Origin: Paucihalobacter sp036825875
GTDB lineage: Bacteria; Bacteroidota; Bacteroidia; Flavobacteriales; Flavobacteriaceae
Direction: 5' to 3'
Assembly (NCBI RefSeq): GCF_036825875.1
Contig: NZ_DAISXK010000037.1
Location: 1-27,637, forward strand
Length of the DNA stretch: 27,637 bases
Positions 1-8,893 of this stretch are shown here, piece after piece. A program made the position numbers and the translations under genes. The notes under the pieces were generated by a model. The model made no database searches and was not told where the DNA came from. It was given only the letters and a program-made list of their open reading frames with translations. The first letter of the stretch is position 1; every line of letters starts with the position of its first letter.

Positions 1-28
1 TTTTAATGACACACTGCATAAAATTTTG

Positions 29-36
29 TACTTTTG
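29..36 (+). promoter_or_regulatory. Putative -7 promoter box of the GT5-DUF4270-glmS operon
   Basis: TACTTTTG matches the flavobacterial -7 consensus TAnnTTTG and lies 38 bases before the first start codon. No clear -33 TTG is visible, and the left window edge limits the search. It sits inside AAATTTTGTACTTTT (21-35), which resembles a stretch before the TonB receptor gene at 4444-4458. Assignment is by consensus only. Confidence 0.45.
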
Positions 37-74
37 CATGTTTTTTGATTTGAATAAGTAAAACAGATATCATT

Positions 75-884
75 ATGAAGGATAAGAGGATATTATATGT
101 GTCTTCGGAGGTCGTGCCGTATTTACCAGAAACTGAAATTTCATCAATGTCGTTTGAAGCCCCAAAAATGGTAAACAAGCAAGGCGGACAGATACGTATA
201 TTTATGCCAAGGTTCGGAAACATTAATGAACGCAGACATCAATTACACGAGGTTATTCGACTATCCGGTATAAATTTAGTTATTAATGACTTGGACATGC
301 CGCTAATTATAAAAGTTGCTTCAATTCCTAAAGAAAGAATACAAGTCTACTTCATTGATAATGAAGATTATTTTAAAAGAAAGGCTACTTTAACCGACGA
401 AGATGGGTCGCTTTATCCCGATAATGACGAACGCGCCATATTTTTTGCAAAAGGTGTCGTAGAAACTGTAAAGAAACTCAACTGGTCACCAGATATAATT
501 CATGTTAACGGCTGGCTAGCTGCGCTTCTGCCACTCTATTTAAAAGCTTATTTTAAAGGTGAGCCACTTTTTAGCGAAAGCAAAATTGTCACCTCCGTAT
601 ACAATCAAACATTCGAAGGAACGTTAAATACGAATATGATAGATAAAATTAAGTTTGATAACATTGCGGAAGAACACATTAAAGTGCTTTCAACTCCAAA
701 TTTTGTCAATCTTATGAAGGTTGCAATTGATCATTCCGATGCCATTATTCAAGGCTCAAGTGAATTACCTTCAGAATTAATGGATTATATGAAAGCCTCT
801 GAAAAACCATTACTGGATTATTATTCTTTAGAAGAATTTGCAGAACCTTTCACCGAATTTTATAAAACAAAAGTTTTACAATAA
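75..884 (+). CDS. Glycogen/starch synthase N-terminal (GT5) domain protein, probably non-catalytic
   Basis: This 269-residue protein resembles only the N-terminal Rossmann half of GT5 glycogen/starch synthases, which are normally about 480 residues. Family landmarks are the opening strand ILYVSSEVVPY (6-16), FMPRFG (43-48), YPDNDERAIFF (114-124) and DIIHVNGW (140-147). Two landmarks are missing. The ADP-glucose-binding K-x-G-G-L after the first strand is replaced by ETEISSMS, and the usual H-[AC]-H-D-W motif reads H-V-N-G-W. The C-terminal nucleotide-sugar-binding domain is absent, and the next gene begins 13 bases after the stop with no GT remnant. It is cytoplasmic, with no signal peptide. 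From memory, flavobacteria conserve this short protein beside DUF4270 and glmS, often divergent from panC, so it is probably not a decayed gene. Its role is unknown; regulation or sugar-nucleotide sensing is only a guess. The ATG follows the putative promoter at a typical distance. Confidence 0.8.
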   Translation: MKDKRILYVSSEVVPYLPETEISSMSFEAPKMVNKQGGQIRIFMPRFGNINERRHQLHEVIRLSGINLVINDLDMPLIIKVASIPKERIQVYFIDNEDYFKRKATLTDEDGSLYPDNDERAIFFAKGVVETVKKLNWSPDIIHVNGWLAALLPLYLKAYFKGEPLFSESKIVTSVYNQTFEGTLNTNMIDKIKFDNIAEEHIKVLSTPNFVNLMKVAIDHSDAIIQGSSELPSELMDYMKASEKPLLDYYSLEEFAEPFTEFYKTKVLQ

Positions 885-897
885 GTATATTACCCGA

Positions 898-2493
898 ATG
901 AAAATGAATAAAAATCTACTGCACCTTATATTTGGTGCTTGTTTATTAGCAATACTATTCGTGAGCTGCGAAACAGAATTTGTGAGCCTAGACTCAGATG
1001 TTTTAAACAACAACAACGCTACAAATTTTGGCAATAATAGCGAACGGTTTAATATTAAGGCCTATACCAAATTATTGGGCCCTATACAAACAAGCAACTT
1101 GCCAATTTATTCATTAGGAGTTTATAGCGATCCTTTTTATGGCCAAACAACGGCTAGTGTTGTAACTCAGATTACATCATCAACTCTAAATCCCAATTTT
1201 GGGGTTAATCCAGTTTTAGATTCTGTGGTCCTTACCATTCCATATTTCAGTAGAAGTGTAGGAGTTGGAGAAGATAATAGGTTAGAATTTGAGTTAGATT
1301 CGGTTTTTGGCAGTGATCCAATTAAACTAAGCATTTATGAAAACAATTTTTTCCTTAGAAGCTTCGATCCAAACTTGGGCTTAAATGAACAGCAAAGTTA
1401 TTATTCCAACGGTACGACTTCTGAATCAGATTTTATAGATCCTTCAAGCTTAGAAGGCACCTTATTACATGTTGTAGATGAACTTGCTCCTGATAATAGC
1501 CTAATTGTTTTAGAAAACGAAGAAGGAGAAATTACAGGAACACTCAATCCTTCCATTAGAGTAAAATTCACCAACCTCGAATATTGGCAAAACAAAATAA
1601 TTGATAAGCAAGGTGAACCAGAATTGAGCAATCAAAGTAATTTTAATAACTATTTTAGAGGCTTGTATTTTAAAGCAGAACCAATAAATGGCATTGGGAA
1701 TTTAATGCTGTTAAATTTAAATCAAGTAGACGCCAATATTACGCTTTACTACAAAAAAGACCCAATTACCGAAGGAAATGACAAAGAAGCTACAACTTTT
1801 ACATTAACTTTTTCTGGCAATAGAGTTAATTTCTTAACCAACGAATTCGTGTTTCCTATTTCTGATGGCGATCCCATTAACGGAGACGAACAACTTTTTT
1901 TGAAAGGTGCTCAAGGCTCCTTAGCGGTTTTAAATTTATTTGACGGCGATGAGGAAGGGAACTCAAGCATTTTAGAAAATTTGAGAAACGACTTCAAAAA
2001 TGAAAATGATAACACAAAAAAGAGACTCGTTAACGAAGCGCATTTAGTGGTTTATGTAGATCAAACAGCAACGGCAAACTTAGTGGAACCTAGAAGGCTT
2101 TTCCTTTACGATTTAACAAACAACAGACCGCTTTTAGATTATTTTCAAGACAACAACAACAATACATTCCCACAGGCATCAATTATAAACCACCTTGGCC
2201 CACTTCAAACAACCGAAGGCAAAGGTGTTAAATACAGATTTAGAATTACAGAGCACATCAGAAATATCATTTTTAACGATTCAACAAACGTAAAGTTAGG
2301 CCTTTCAGTTTCTGGGAATGTTAATTTAGAAACTATTAACCAGTATAATGTTTTGTCATCAAGCAATGAATTTAATAAAATTCCACTAAGTAGTAATATC
2401 ACCCCTAGAAGTACTATTCTGCATGGCAATCAATCACCTATTGAAGAAAAACGTTTATATTTAGAAATTTTTTACACTGAACCAGAAAATTAA
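898..2493 (+). CDS. DUF4270 domain lipoprotein
   Basis: The protein has 531 residues from the ATG at 898. An in-frame TTG at 838 would overlap the upstream gene by 47 bases and is unlikely. An ATG at 904 is also possible. The N-terminus is a lipoprotein signal: MKMNK, a hydrophobic stretch, then lipobox L-F-V-S-C with Cys24. The mature part is rich in Asn, Ser, Thr and beta-prone segments, with no transmembrane helix, and it ends in LYLEIFYTEPEN. Length, lipobox and the position before glmS fit the DUF4270 family of Bacteroidota envelope lipoproteins, whose function is unknown. The gaps are 13 bases to the GT5-like gene and 6 bases to glmS, so the three are probably co-transcribed. The residues after Cys (ETEF) are a weak match to surface-export signals, so inner versus outer leaflet is open. 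Confidence 0.82.
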   Translation: MKMNKNLLHLIFGACLLAILFVSCETEFVSLDSDVLNNNNATNFGNNSERFNIKAYTKLLGPIQTSNLPIYSLGVYSDPFYGQTTASVVTQITSSTLNPNFGVNPVLDSVVLTIPYFSRSVGVGEDNRLEFELDSVFGSDPIKLSIYENNFFLRSFDPNLGLNEQQSYYSNGTTSESDFIDPSSLEGTLLHVVDELAPDNSLIVLENEEGEITGTLNPSIRVKFTNLEYWQNKIIDKQGEPELSNQSNFNNYFRGLYFKAEPINGIGNLMLLNLNQVDANITLYYKKDPITEGNDKEATTFTLTFSGNRVNFLTNEFVFPISDGDPINGDEQLFLKGAQGSLAVLNLFDGDEEGNSSILENLRNDFKNENDNTKKRLVNEAHLVVYVDQTATANLVEPRRLFLYDLTNNRPLLDYFQDNNNNTFPQASIINHLGPLQTTEGKGVKYRFRITEHIRNIIFNDSTNVKLGLSVSGNVNLETINQYNVLSSSNEFNKIPLSSNITPRSTILHGNQSPIEEKRLYLEIFYTEPEN

Positions 2494-2499
2494 TTACTT

Positions 2500-4347
2500 A
2501 TGTGCGGAATTGTAGGTTACTTAGGGCATCGTGAAGCTTACCCAATTTTAATAAAAGGTTTACAACGCTTAGAATACCGCGGCTATGACAGTGCTGGCAT
2601 TGCTATATACGATGGCGACACTATTAAAATGTCAAAAACCAAAGGAAAAGTTTCTGATCTTATAGACTGTGTAAAAGCAGAAATTAACACAAAGGGTACA
2701 TTAGGTATTGGGCATACACGTTGGGCTACGCATGGTGTGCCGAATAAGGTAAACTCGCATCCACACTACTCTAATTCTGGTAATTTGGTCATTATTCACA
2801 ATGGCATTATTGAAAATTACGAGACCTTAAAAAAGGAACTTACCAAAAGAGGTTACATATTTCATTCCGATACTGACACAGAAGTGCTGGTTAATCTTAT
2901 TGAAGACATCCAAATTAAAGAAAAAATAAAGCTTGGAAAAGCAGTTCAAATTGCGCTCAATCAAGTTGTGGGTGCTTATGCCATTGCGGTATTTGATAAA
3001 AATAAACCAAACGAAATTGTGGTGGCAAAATTAGGTAGCCCATTAGCAATAGGTATTGGAGATGATGAATTTTTTATTGCGAGCGACGCATCGCCATTTA
3101 TAGAATACACTAAAAATGCCATTTATCTGGAAGATGAGGAAATGGCCATTATCCGAAGCGGCAAAAAAATCCGTGTCAGAAAAATAAGCGACGATTCGCT
3201 TATCGACCCTTATATTCAAGAGCTACAACTAAATTTAGAGCAAATTGAGAAAGGTGGTTACGATCACTTTATGCTCAAGGAAATTTACGAACAACCAAGC
3301 GCAATTTTAGATACTTTCAGAGGTAGACTTTTAAGTGATCAGGCCATTATAAAAATGTCTGGCGTTGAAGACAACATGAAACGTTTTCTAAATGCCCCTA
3401 GAATAATAGTGGTTGCCTGTGGTACTTCTTGGCATGCTGGCTTGGTTTCAGAGTATATTTTTGAAGACTTGGCGAGAATTCCTGTTGAAGTTGAATACGC
3501 TTCTGAATTCAGATACCGCAATCCAGTTATTAACGAAAATGATGTGGTTATCGCCATTTCACAATCGGGTGAAACGGCAGATACCTTGGCTGCGATTAAA
3601 TTAGCGAAAAGCAAAGGTGCTTTTGTGTTTGGGGTATGTAATGTGGTTGGATCGTCCATCGCAAGAGAAGCCGATGCTGGTGCTTACACCCATGCTGGAC
3701 CAGAAATCGGTGTCGCTTCTACAAAAGCCTTCACCACTCAAATTACAGTATTAACGTTAATCGCTTTAAGATTAGCACGCGCCAAAGGAACGATTTCAAG
3801 TTCAGACTTTAGAAGACATTTATTAGAATTAGAACTGATTCCCGAAAAGGTTAAAACTGCTTTAACAACTGATGACATTGTTAAAACCATAGCAAATGTT
3901 TACAAAGATTCCAGAAACTTTTTATACCTAGGAAGAGGTTACAATTTTCCTGTAGCTCTTGAAGGCGCTTTAAAATTAAAAGAGATTTCTTACATCCATG
4001 CTGAAGGTTATCCAGCAGCAGAAATGAAACACGGCCCAATCGCACTTATAGACGAGCACATGCCGGTAGTAGTGATTGCGACCAATAAAGGACACTACGA
4101 TAAAGTGGTGAGTAACATTCAAGAAATTAAATCGCGAGAAGGTAAAATTATAGCTGTTGTTACTAAAGGTGATACGGCTGTAAAAGAATTAGCCGACTAC
4201 GTTATTGAAGTTCCTGAAACGATTGAATCCTTAACACCATTACTCACTACAATTCCACTCCAACTTTTATCGTATCACATTGCAGTGATGCTCAACAAAA
4301 ATGTAGATCAACCTAGAAATTTAGCCAAAGCCGTTACTGTAGAATAA
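2500..4347 (+). CDS. glmS: Glutamine-fructose-6-phosphate aminotransferase (isomerizing)
   Basis: GlmS makes glucosamine-6-phosphate from fructose-6-phosphate and glutamine. It is the entry step to UDP-GlcNAc for peptidoglycan and LPS, and it is cytosolic. At 615 residues it has the family length. The N-terminal glutaminase domain starts MCGIVGYLG, so Cys2 becomes the N-terminal nucleophile after Met removal. It also shows LEYRGYDSAG, GHTRWATHG, HNGIIENY and SDTDTEVL. Two SIS sugar-isomerase domains follow, with VVACGTSWHAG, ISQSGETADT, STKAFTTQ, LGRGYNFPVALEGALKLKE and EMKHGPIALID. The C-terminus NLAKAVTVE is the usual GlmS tail. It is the last gene of the 75-4347 operon, starting 6 bases after the DUF4270 stop. 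I see no glmS ribozyme-like leader, which is expected because the gene has almost no 5' spacer. Confidence 0.98.
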   Translation: MCGIVGYLGHREAYPILIKGLQRLEYRGYDSAGIAIYDGDTIKMSKTKGKVSDLIDCVKAEINTKGTLGIGHTRWATHGVPNKVNSHPHYSNSGNLVIIHNGIIENYETLKKELTKRGYIFHSDTDTEVLVNLIEDIQIKEKIKLGKAVQIALNQVVGAYAIAVFDKNKPNEIVVAKLGSPLAIGIGDDEFFIASDASPFIEYTKNAIYLEDEEMAIIRSGKKIRVRKISDDSLIDPYIQELQLNLEQIEKGGYDHFMLKEIYEQPSAILDTFRGRLLSDQAIIKMSGVEDNMKRFLNAPRIIVVACGTSWHAGLVSEYIFEDLARIPVEVEYASEFRYRNPVINENDVVIAISQSGETADTLAAIKLAKSKGAFVFGVCNVVGSSIAREADAGAYTHAGPEIGVASTKAFTTQITVLTLIALRLARAKGTISSSDFRRHLLELELIPEKVKTALTTDDIVKTIANVYKDSRNFLYLGRGYNFPVALEGALKLKEISYIHAEGYPAAEMKHGPIALIDEHMPVVVIATNKGHYDKVVSNIQEIKSREGKIIAVVTKGDTAVKELADYVIEVPETIESLTPLLTTIPLQLLSYHIAVMLNKNVDQPRNLAKAVTVE

Positions 4348-4451
4348 AATAATGTCGTCTTTTCTTTCTTGTTTTTTCTTTCAAGAAGTTACAATATGCT
4401 ATTTAAATAGCCTGATTTTAAGAATAATTAAAATTTACTTCACAAATTTTG

Positions 4452-4489
4452 CACTTTTTACAGTGTGTTAAGAGATTATTATTATATTG
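4452..4489 (+). promoter_or_regulatory. Putative promoter of the TonB receptor/SGNH unit
   Basis: CACTTTTTACAGT (4452-4464) supplies a T-rich -33-like element, and TATATTG (4483-4489) is close to the TAnnTTTG -7 box. The 23-base spacing is at the long end of the flavobacterial range. The first element is nearly identical (12 of 13 bases) to CACTTTTGACAGT (13811-13823), which forms the -33 region before the second TonB receptor. This is a consensus-based assignment. Confidence 0.35.
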
Positions 4490-4515
4490 CTAATATAAAA
4501 TTAACATTCCCTAAT

Positions 4516-7290
4516 ATGAACACAAAAACAATTGTAAAGCTTTTTGCATTACTACTATCTGTTTTTTCCTATGGACAAACTATTGTAAAAGGTACCATTA
4601 CCGACAATAGCGGTCAGCCAATTCCAGGAGCCAACATTATAGTAGTTGGAACTACCACAGGAGCCGTTTCCGATTTTGACGGTAATTACATTTTAAACTA
4701 CATGCAGGATCCACCTTTTTCCATCGAGGTGAGTAGCATTGGATTTCAAAATGTTATTAAAGAAGTAACCAAAAAAAACCAAACCTTAGATTTTACGCTG
4801 GTTGAAGGTACCGAACTTGATGAAGTAATTATTTCAGCATCAAGAACACCAGAACGAATTTTCGAATCACCTGTTACGGTAGAACGATTTGGACTGAAAG
4901 AAATTAAAAACACAGCCTCTTCCGATTTCTACGACGGTTTAGAAAACCTAAAAGGAATAGACATTAACACCAACAGTTTAACCTTTAAATCGATCAATAC
5001 TAGAGGTTTTGCCACATTTGCAAATACCCGATTTATGCAATTGGTTGACGGTATGGATAACTCGGCACCAGCCTTAAACTTCCCATTGGGGAACTTGCTT
5101 GGTATGACCGAAACAGATGTTCAAAGTGTTGAAATTTTGCCTGGTGCAGCATCCGCACTTTATGGTGCGAACGCTTTTAACGGTATTCTTTTTATGCAAA
5201 GTAAAAGTCCGTTTGACCACGCAGGCATCAGCGCTTATGTAAAACAAGGGATTACTTCACAAGAAGCTGCAGGCGACAACTCTTACACAGATTTAGGTAT
5301 TAGAATGGCACACAAGTTTAGCGATCACTTCGCTGCCAAGGTAAATTTTGGTTATTTGAAAGGAACCGATTGGCACGCCACCAATGAAGAAGACAAATTA
5401 AACCGTGGCCTAACTCGTGCCGACCTAGATTACGACGGTGTTAACATTTATGGAGATGAAGTTGCTACGAACATTAGAGCTGCTTCTGGCGGACTTGGTG
5501 TAGTTCCAGATGTAGTGGTAAGTAGAACTGGTTATGCCGAGCAGGATTTAACCAATTACAACGCCGAAAGTATAAAAGCCGATTGGGGCTTGTATTTAAG
5601 ACCTTGGGCTAATGATTTTGAAATTCAATACGTTGGTAAAGTCGGTTCTGGTAATACTATCTATCAAGGAGCCAACCGTTACAATATTGCAGGATTCTTT
5701 TTACAACAACACAAATTAGAAATAAAAAATAAAAACTTTTTCGTTCGAGGCTACGTCACTGAAGATAAAGCTGGAGATTCCTATGACATGGTATTCACAG
5801 GAATTAACATTAACAGACAATGGAAACCAGATCAACAATGGTTTCAGGAATATATTGGCACCTACGTTGGTGCAACTTTTGGAGGCGCCACCGAAGCTCA
5901 AGCCCATGCGGCAGCACGTGCTCAAGCAGAGACTGGCAGACTTCTTCCAGGAACTCCGGAATTTCAAGCAGCTTTCGATCGCGTGACCACAGATCCTAAT
6001 TTACTAACCGGTTCAAAATTCCAAGATAACTCAAAAATCTACCACGCCGATTACAATTATAACTTCAGTCATTTAATAGATTTTGCAGAAATTCAAGTTG
6101 GTGGTTCATTTAGAGAATACCAATTAAATTCTTTTGGAACTATTTACACCGACAATGATGGTCCAATTGATTACTCTGAACTTGGTGTTTATACCCAAAT
6201 TCAAAAAGCTTTAGAATTAAGCGAAAATGTAAAGCTTAAATTAACAGGATCGTTGCGTTATGACAAATCAGAATTGTTTGATGGTTTCTTTTCGCCAAGA
6301 CTTTCAGCAGGTTTCACGGTTAACGAAAACCACAACATCCGAGGTTCATTCCAAACTGGATTTAGAAATCCAACTACACAAGATTTATATATTGGTTTAG
6401 ATGTTGGTCGTGCCATCTTAGTTGGAGGTGCTGCAGATAACCCAGAGCGTGATGTTAGAAACTATGGATTAAGTCCAGCGGGAACTGCTATAACTGGCCA
6501 AAGCAATATTGCCTTTGATGGCCTTGGAGCTTACACCAATTCCTTCTTTGCTAGTTCTGTACAAGTTTTTGGCGAATCTACAAACCCAGCAGATTTAAGA
6601 GTGGCAAATTCAAACTTTGTGAAACCTGAACAAGTAACTTCATTTGAAGTTGGTTATAGAGGAAAATTAAATAAGGTAATAGTTGATGCTTCGGCTTACT
6701 ACAACAATTACAAAGATTTCTTAGCAAACGAAACCGTAATTGCACCATTTTATGGAGATGTTGCCTTAACACAAACCTTACCTGGTGGCATACCTTTGGC
6801 TGTTGCTGCTATTGCGAACGGCGATTTCCAAGCCTATCAAACTTATACCAACTCCGATGCTGAGGTTAATTCTTATGGTGCAGCCATTGGAGTAACCACC
6901 AAATTATTTGGCAATTACGATTTAGGCATGAATTACACCTATGCCAAATTAGATTTTGACAGAACACAAAATCCAGATTTTAGAACCAACTTCAATACAC
7001 CTGAACACAAAGTAAAAGCTAGTTTTGGAAACACAGATTTGTTTAAAAACTTTGGTTTTAATGTAGCTTGGAGATGGAGTGATTCCTTTTTCTGGGAAGC
7101 TTCCTTTGGTGATGGTGACGTGCCAGCATTTCATGTTATAGATGCTCAAGTCAATTACAGAATCCCTTCGTTGAAATCTACTATTAAAGTTGGCGCTACC
7201 AACCTTTTACAAGATGAATACTTTACAGCATTCGGAACTGGATTTATCGGGTCTCAGTATTATGTGTCCCTAACTATTAATAACTTATAA
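4516..7290 (+). CDS. TonB-dependent outer-membrane receptor with carboxypeptidase-like regulatory domain
   Basis: The protein has 924 residues from the ATG at 4516. A GTG at 4465 would put 17 extra residues before the signal peptide. Domain order is: signal peptide (1-20, ending VFSYGQ); a CarboxypepD_reg-like fold (about 23-107, TITDNSGQPIPGANIIV, then a DFDGNY turn); a plug domain (about 115-230, with SASRTPERI, INTRGF and LPGAASALYGANAFNGI); and a 22-stranded-type barrel ending FIGSQYYVSLTINNL. It should import a ligand across the outer membrane with TonB/ExbBD energy; the substrate is unknown. It is not an obvious SusC, and no SusD follows. An SGNH-like lipoprotein gene starts 14 bases downstream. 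The barrel region contains an Ala/Gln-rich loop near ATEAQAHAAARAQAETG that may be surface exposed. Confidence 0.92.
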   Translation: MNTKTIVKLFALLLSVFSYGQTIVKGTITDNSGQPIPGANIIVVGTTTGAVSDFDGNYILNYMQDPPFSIEVSSIGFQNVIKEVTKKNQTLDFTLVEGTELDEVIISASRTPERIFESPVTVERFGLKEIKNTASSDFYDGLENLKGIDINTNSLTFKSINTRGFATFANTRFMQLVDGMDNSAPALNFPLGNLLGMTETDVQSVEILPGAASALYGANAFNGILFMQSKSPFDHAGISAYVKQGITSQEAAGDNSYTDLGIRMAHKFSDHFAAKVNFGYLKGTDWHATNEEDKLNRGLTRADLDYDGVNIYGDEVATNIRAASGGLGVVPDVVVSRTGYAEQDLTNYNAESIKADWGLYLRPWANDFEIQYVGKVGSGNTIYQGANRYNIAGFFLQQHKLEIKNKNFFVRGYVTEDKAGDSYDMVFTGININRQWKPDQQWFQEYIGTYVGATFGGATEAQAHAAARAQAETGRLLPGTPEFQAAFDRVTTDPNLLTGSKFQDNSKIYHADYNYNFSHLIDFAEIQVGGSFREYQLNSFGTIYTDNDGPIDYSELGVYTQIQKALELSENVKLKLTGSLRYDKSELFDGFFSPRLSAGFTVNENHNIRGSFQTGFRNPTTQDLYIGLDVGRAILVGGAADNPERDVRNYGLSPAGTAITGQSNIAFDGLGAYTNSFFASSVQVFGESTNPADLRVANSNFVKPEQVTSFEVGYRGKLNKVIVDASAYYNNYKDFLANETVIAPFYGDVALTQTLPGGIPLAVAAIANGDFQAYQTYTNSDAEVNSYGAAIGVTTKLFGNYDLGMNYTYAKLDFDRTQNPDFRTNFNTPEHKVKASFGNTDLFKNFGFNVAWRWSDSFFWEASFGDGDVPAFHVIDAQVNYRIPSLKSTIKVGATNLLQDEYFTAFGTGFIGSQYYVSLTINNL

Positions 7291-7304
7291 AACTGAAAAT
7301 TATC

Positions 7305-8819
7305 ATGTTTAAAATAAAATATATTTGGCTGTTGTTACTTTTTATAAGTTTCACAGCATGTAACAACGACGACGATTCTGGGGAACCAACAGTGGTTTTA
7401 CCAGAACTGACTTCCGGTGAAGCTGATTTCTCAAAATTTGTAACTTTAGGAAATTCACTAACGGCCGGATTTACTGACAATGCATTGTTTATTGCTAGTC
7501 AGAATAATTCCTTACCTAACATTTTGTCACAGAAGTTTGCGCTTGTTAGCGGTGGAAGTTTTAACCAACCCCTGATGAACGATAATTTTGGAGGCATTGC
7601 TATTGGCGGACAACGTATACTACAACCGAGATTGGTATTTGGCGGTGCTGGGCCAGTGCCGTTAGAATCCCTTATCGGGCCAGTTACAGTATCTACCGAT
7701 TTAGCCATAAACAACCCAACAGGACCATTTAACAATATGGGAGTTCCCGGAGCCAAAAGCTTTCATTTAGTTGCGCCTGGATATGGAAATATTGCTGGTG
7801 TTGCTATTGGTGCTGCCAATCCCTATTTTGTGAGAATGGCATCAAGTCCTAACACCACAATTATAGCCGACGCGCTTGCCCAAAACCCAACATTTTTCAG
7901 TCTTTGGGCAGGAAATAATGACGTTCTCGGTTTTGCAACTTCTGGAGGCAGTGGTGTGAGTCAAGAAGGTAATTTAGACCCTTCAACTTATGGCGGAAAC
8001 GATATTACAGACAGTAATGTTTTCGCAAGTGTGTTCTCACAACTAGTCGCAGGACTTACTGCAAACGGCGCCAAGGGCATCGTTGCTAATATTCCGGATG
8101 TTACTACCATTCCTTTTTTCACTACCGTACCTCACAACCCAGTTCCACTCGATGCTAACACTGCCGCAGCAGTTAATGGTGCTTATGCAACATATAATGG
8201 CGGTTTATTACAGGCCGAACAGGCTGGGTTTATAGATGCTGACGAGCGTGCTGCACGTACCATAAACTTTACGGCTTCAAGCAATAACGCGGTTGTTATT
8301 GTAGACGAAGACCTTACTAATCTAGGCGCCTTAGGATTGCCTAATTTCAGACAAGCCACTGCCAACGATTTGTTAGTATTGCCAGCCTCTAGTTTTATAG
8401 GTACCCTTGCAGACCCAAGCAATCCATTATCAGTTAATGGTGTAGCAATACCACTAGCCGACCAATGGGTTTTAACACCTGAAGAACAGCAAATGGTAGC
8501 TACTGCAACGCAAAGTTATAACAACACTATTGCAGCTGTTGCAGCCGCTAATGGTTTGGCTTTTGTTGATGCCAATGCCTTATTAACACAATTATTTAAT
8601 GGTGGCATTCCTTCAGGTAACTTTATACTTACAGCGAACTTGGTTACAGGTGGTGCTTTCTCTTTAGATGGTGTACACCCAAATGCTAGAGGTTATGCCT
8701 TAATAGCCAATGAATTTATGAAAGCTATTGATCTTGCTTACGGTTCAAATTTTGAAGACTCAGGAAACTTTGTAGATGTTGGAAATTATCCAACCAATTA
8801 TTCTCCAACAATTCAGTAA
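7305..8819 (+). CDS. SGNH/GDSL-hydrolase-like lipoprotein, probably surface exposed
   Basis: This 504-residue lipoprotein has the signal LLFISFTAC with Cys19, followed by NNDDDSGE. Acid-rich residues just after the lipidated Cys resemble the lipoprotein export signal that sends Bacteroidota lipoproteins to the cell surface. SGNH blocks are visible: block I GNSLTAG with candidate nucleophile Ser51, a possible block II Gly in NMGVPGA (near 146-150), block III GNND (203-206), and block V DGVH (Asp455, His458) followed by PNARGYALIAN. The family Asp in G-D-S-L is Asn here, but the catalytic Ser, Gly, Asn, Asp and His positions are all present. Esterase or lipase activity is plausible but unproven. 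About 250 residues separate blocks III and V, much more than in compact SGNH enzymes. Its gene follows the TonB receptor by 14 bases and ends at a strong terminator, so the two probably form one unit. Confidence 0.86.
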   Translation: MFKIKYIWLLLLFISFTACNNDDDSGEPTVVLPELTSGEADFSKFVTLGNSLTAGFTDNALFIASQNNSLPNILSQKFALVSGGSFNQPLMNDNFGGIAIGGQRILQPRLVFGGAGPVPLESLIGPVTVSTDLAINNPTGPFNNMGVPGAKSFHLVAPGYGNIAGVAIGAANPYFVRMASSPNTTIIADALAQNPTFFSLWAGNNDVLGFATSGGSGVSQEGNLDPSTYGGNDITDSNVFASVFSQLVAGLTANGAKGIVANIPDVTTIPFFTTVPHNPVPLDANTAAAVNGAYATYNGGLLQAEQAGFIDADERAARTINFTASSNNAVVIVDEDLTNLGALGLPNFRQATANDLLVLPASSFIGTLADPSNPLSVNGVAIPLADQWVLTPEEQQMVATATQSYNNTIAAVAAANGLAFVDANALLTQLFNGGIPSGNFILTANLVTGGAFSLDGVHPNARGYALIANEFMKAIDLAYGSNFEDSGNFVDVGNYPTNYSPTIQ

Positions 8820-8840
8820 ATTATAAAATAAATCCTATTC

Positions 8841-8870
8841 AAAACACCTCATTTTCTGAGGTGTTTTTTT
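8841..8870 (+). terminator. Rho-independent terminator after the TonB receptor/SGNH unit
   Basis: AACACCTCA (8843-8851), a five-base loop TTTTC and TGAGGTGTT (8857-8865) form a perfect 9-bp stem that runs straight into a T tract. It starts 21 bases after the SGNH gene stop. Confidence 0.92.
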
Positions 8871-8893
8871 ATGTTTAGAAAAGTAAAAAAAAC

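Noticed and set aside
75..884. Frameshifted full-length glycogen synthase
   Set aside because: No GT5 C-terminal sequence is found downstream in any frame; DUF4270 starts 13 bases after the stop.
838..897. Upstream TTG start for the DUF4270 lipoprotein
   Set aside because: It would overlap the previous gene and place 20 hydrophilic residues before the lipoprotein signal; the ATG at 898 gives a normal signal peptide.
3339..3659. 106-codon open frame antisense to glmS
   Set aside because: It lies wholly inside a confidently assigned conserved enzyme, and its translation has no domain-like features; a shadow frame.
4348..4464. Terminator after glmS (TTCTTG/CAAGAA near 4370-4386)
   Set aside because: Only a 6-bp AT-rich stem with no T tract after the right arm; too weak to list as a feature.
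4465..4515. Upstream GTG start for the first TonB receptor
   Set aside because: It lies in the promoter area and would bury the signal peptide; the ATG at 4516 gives a clean signal sequence.
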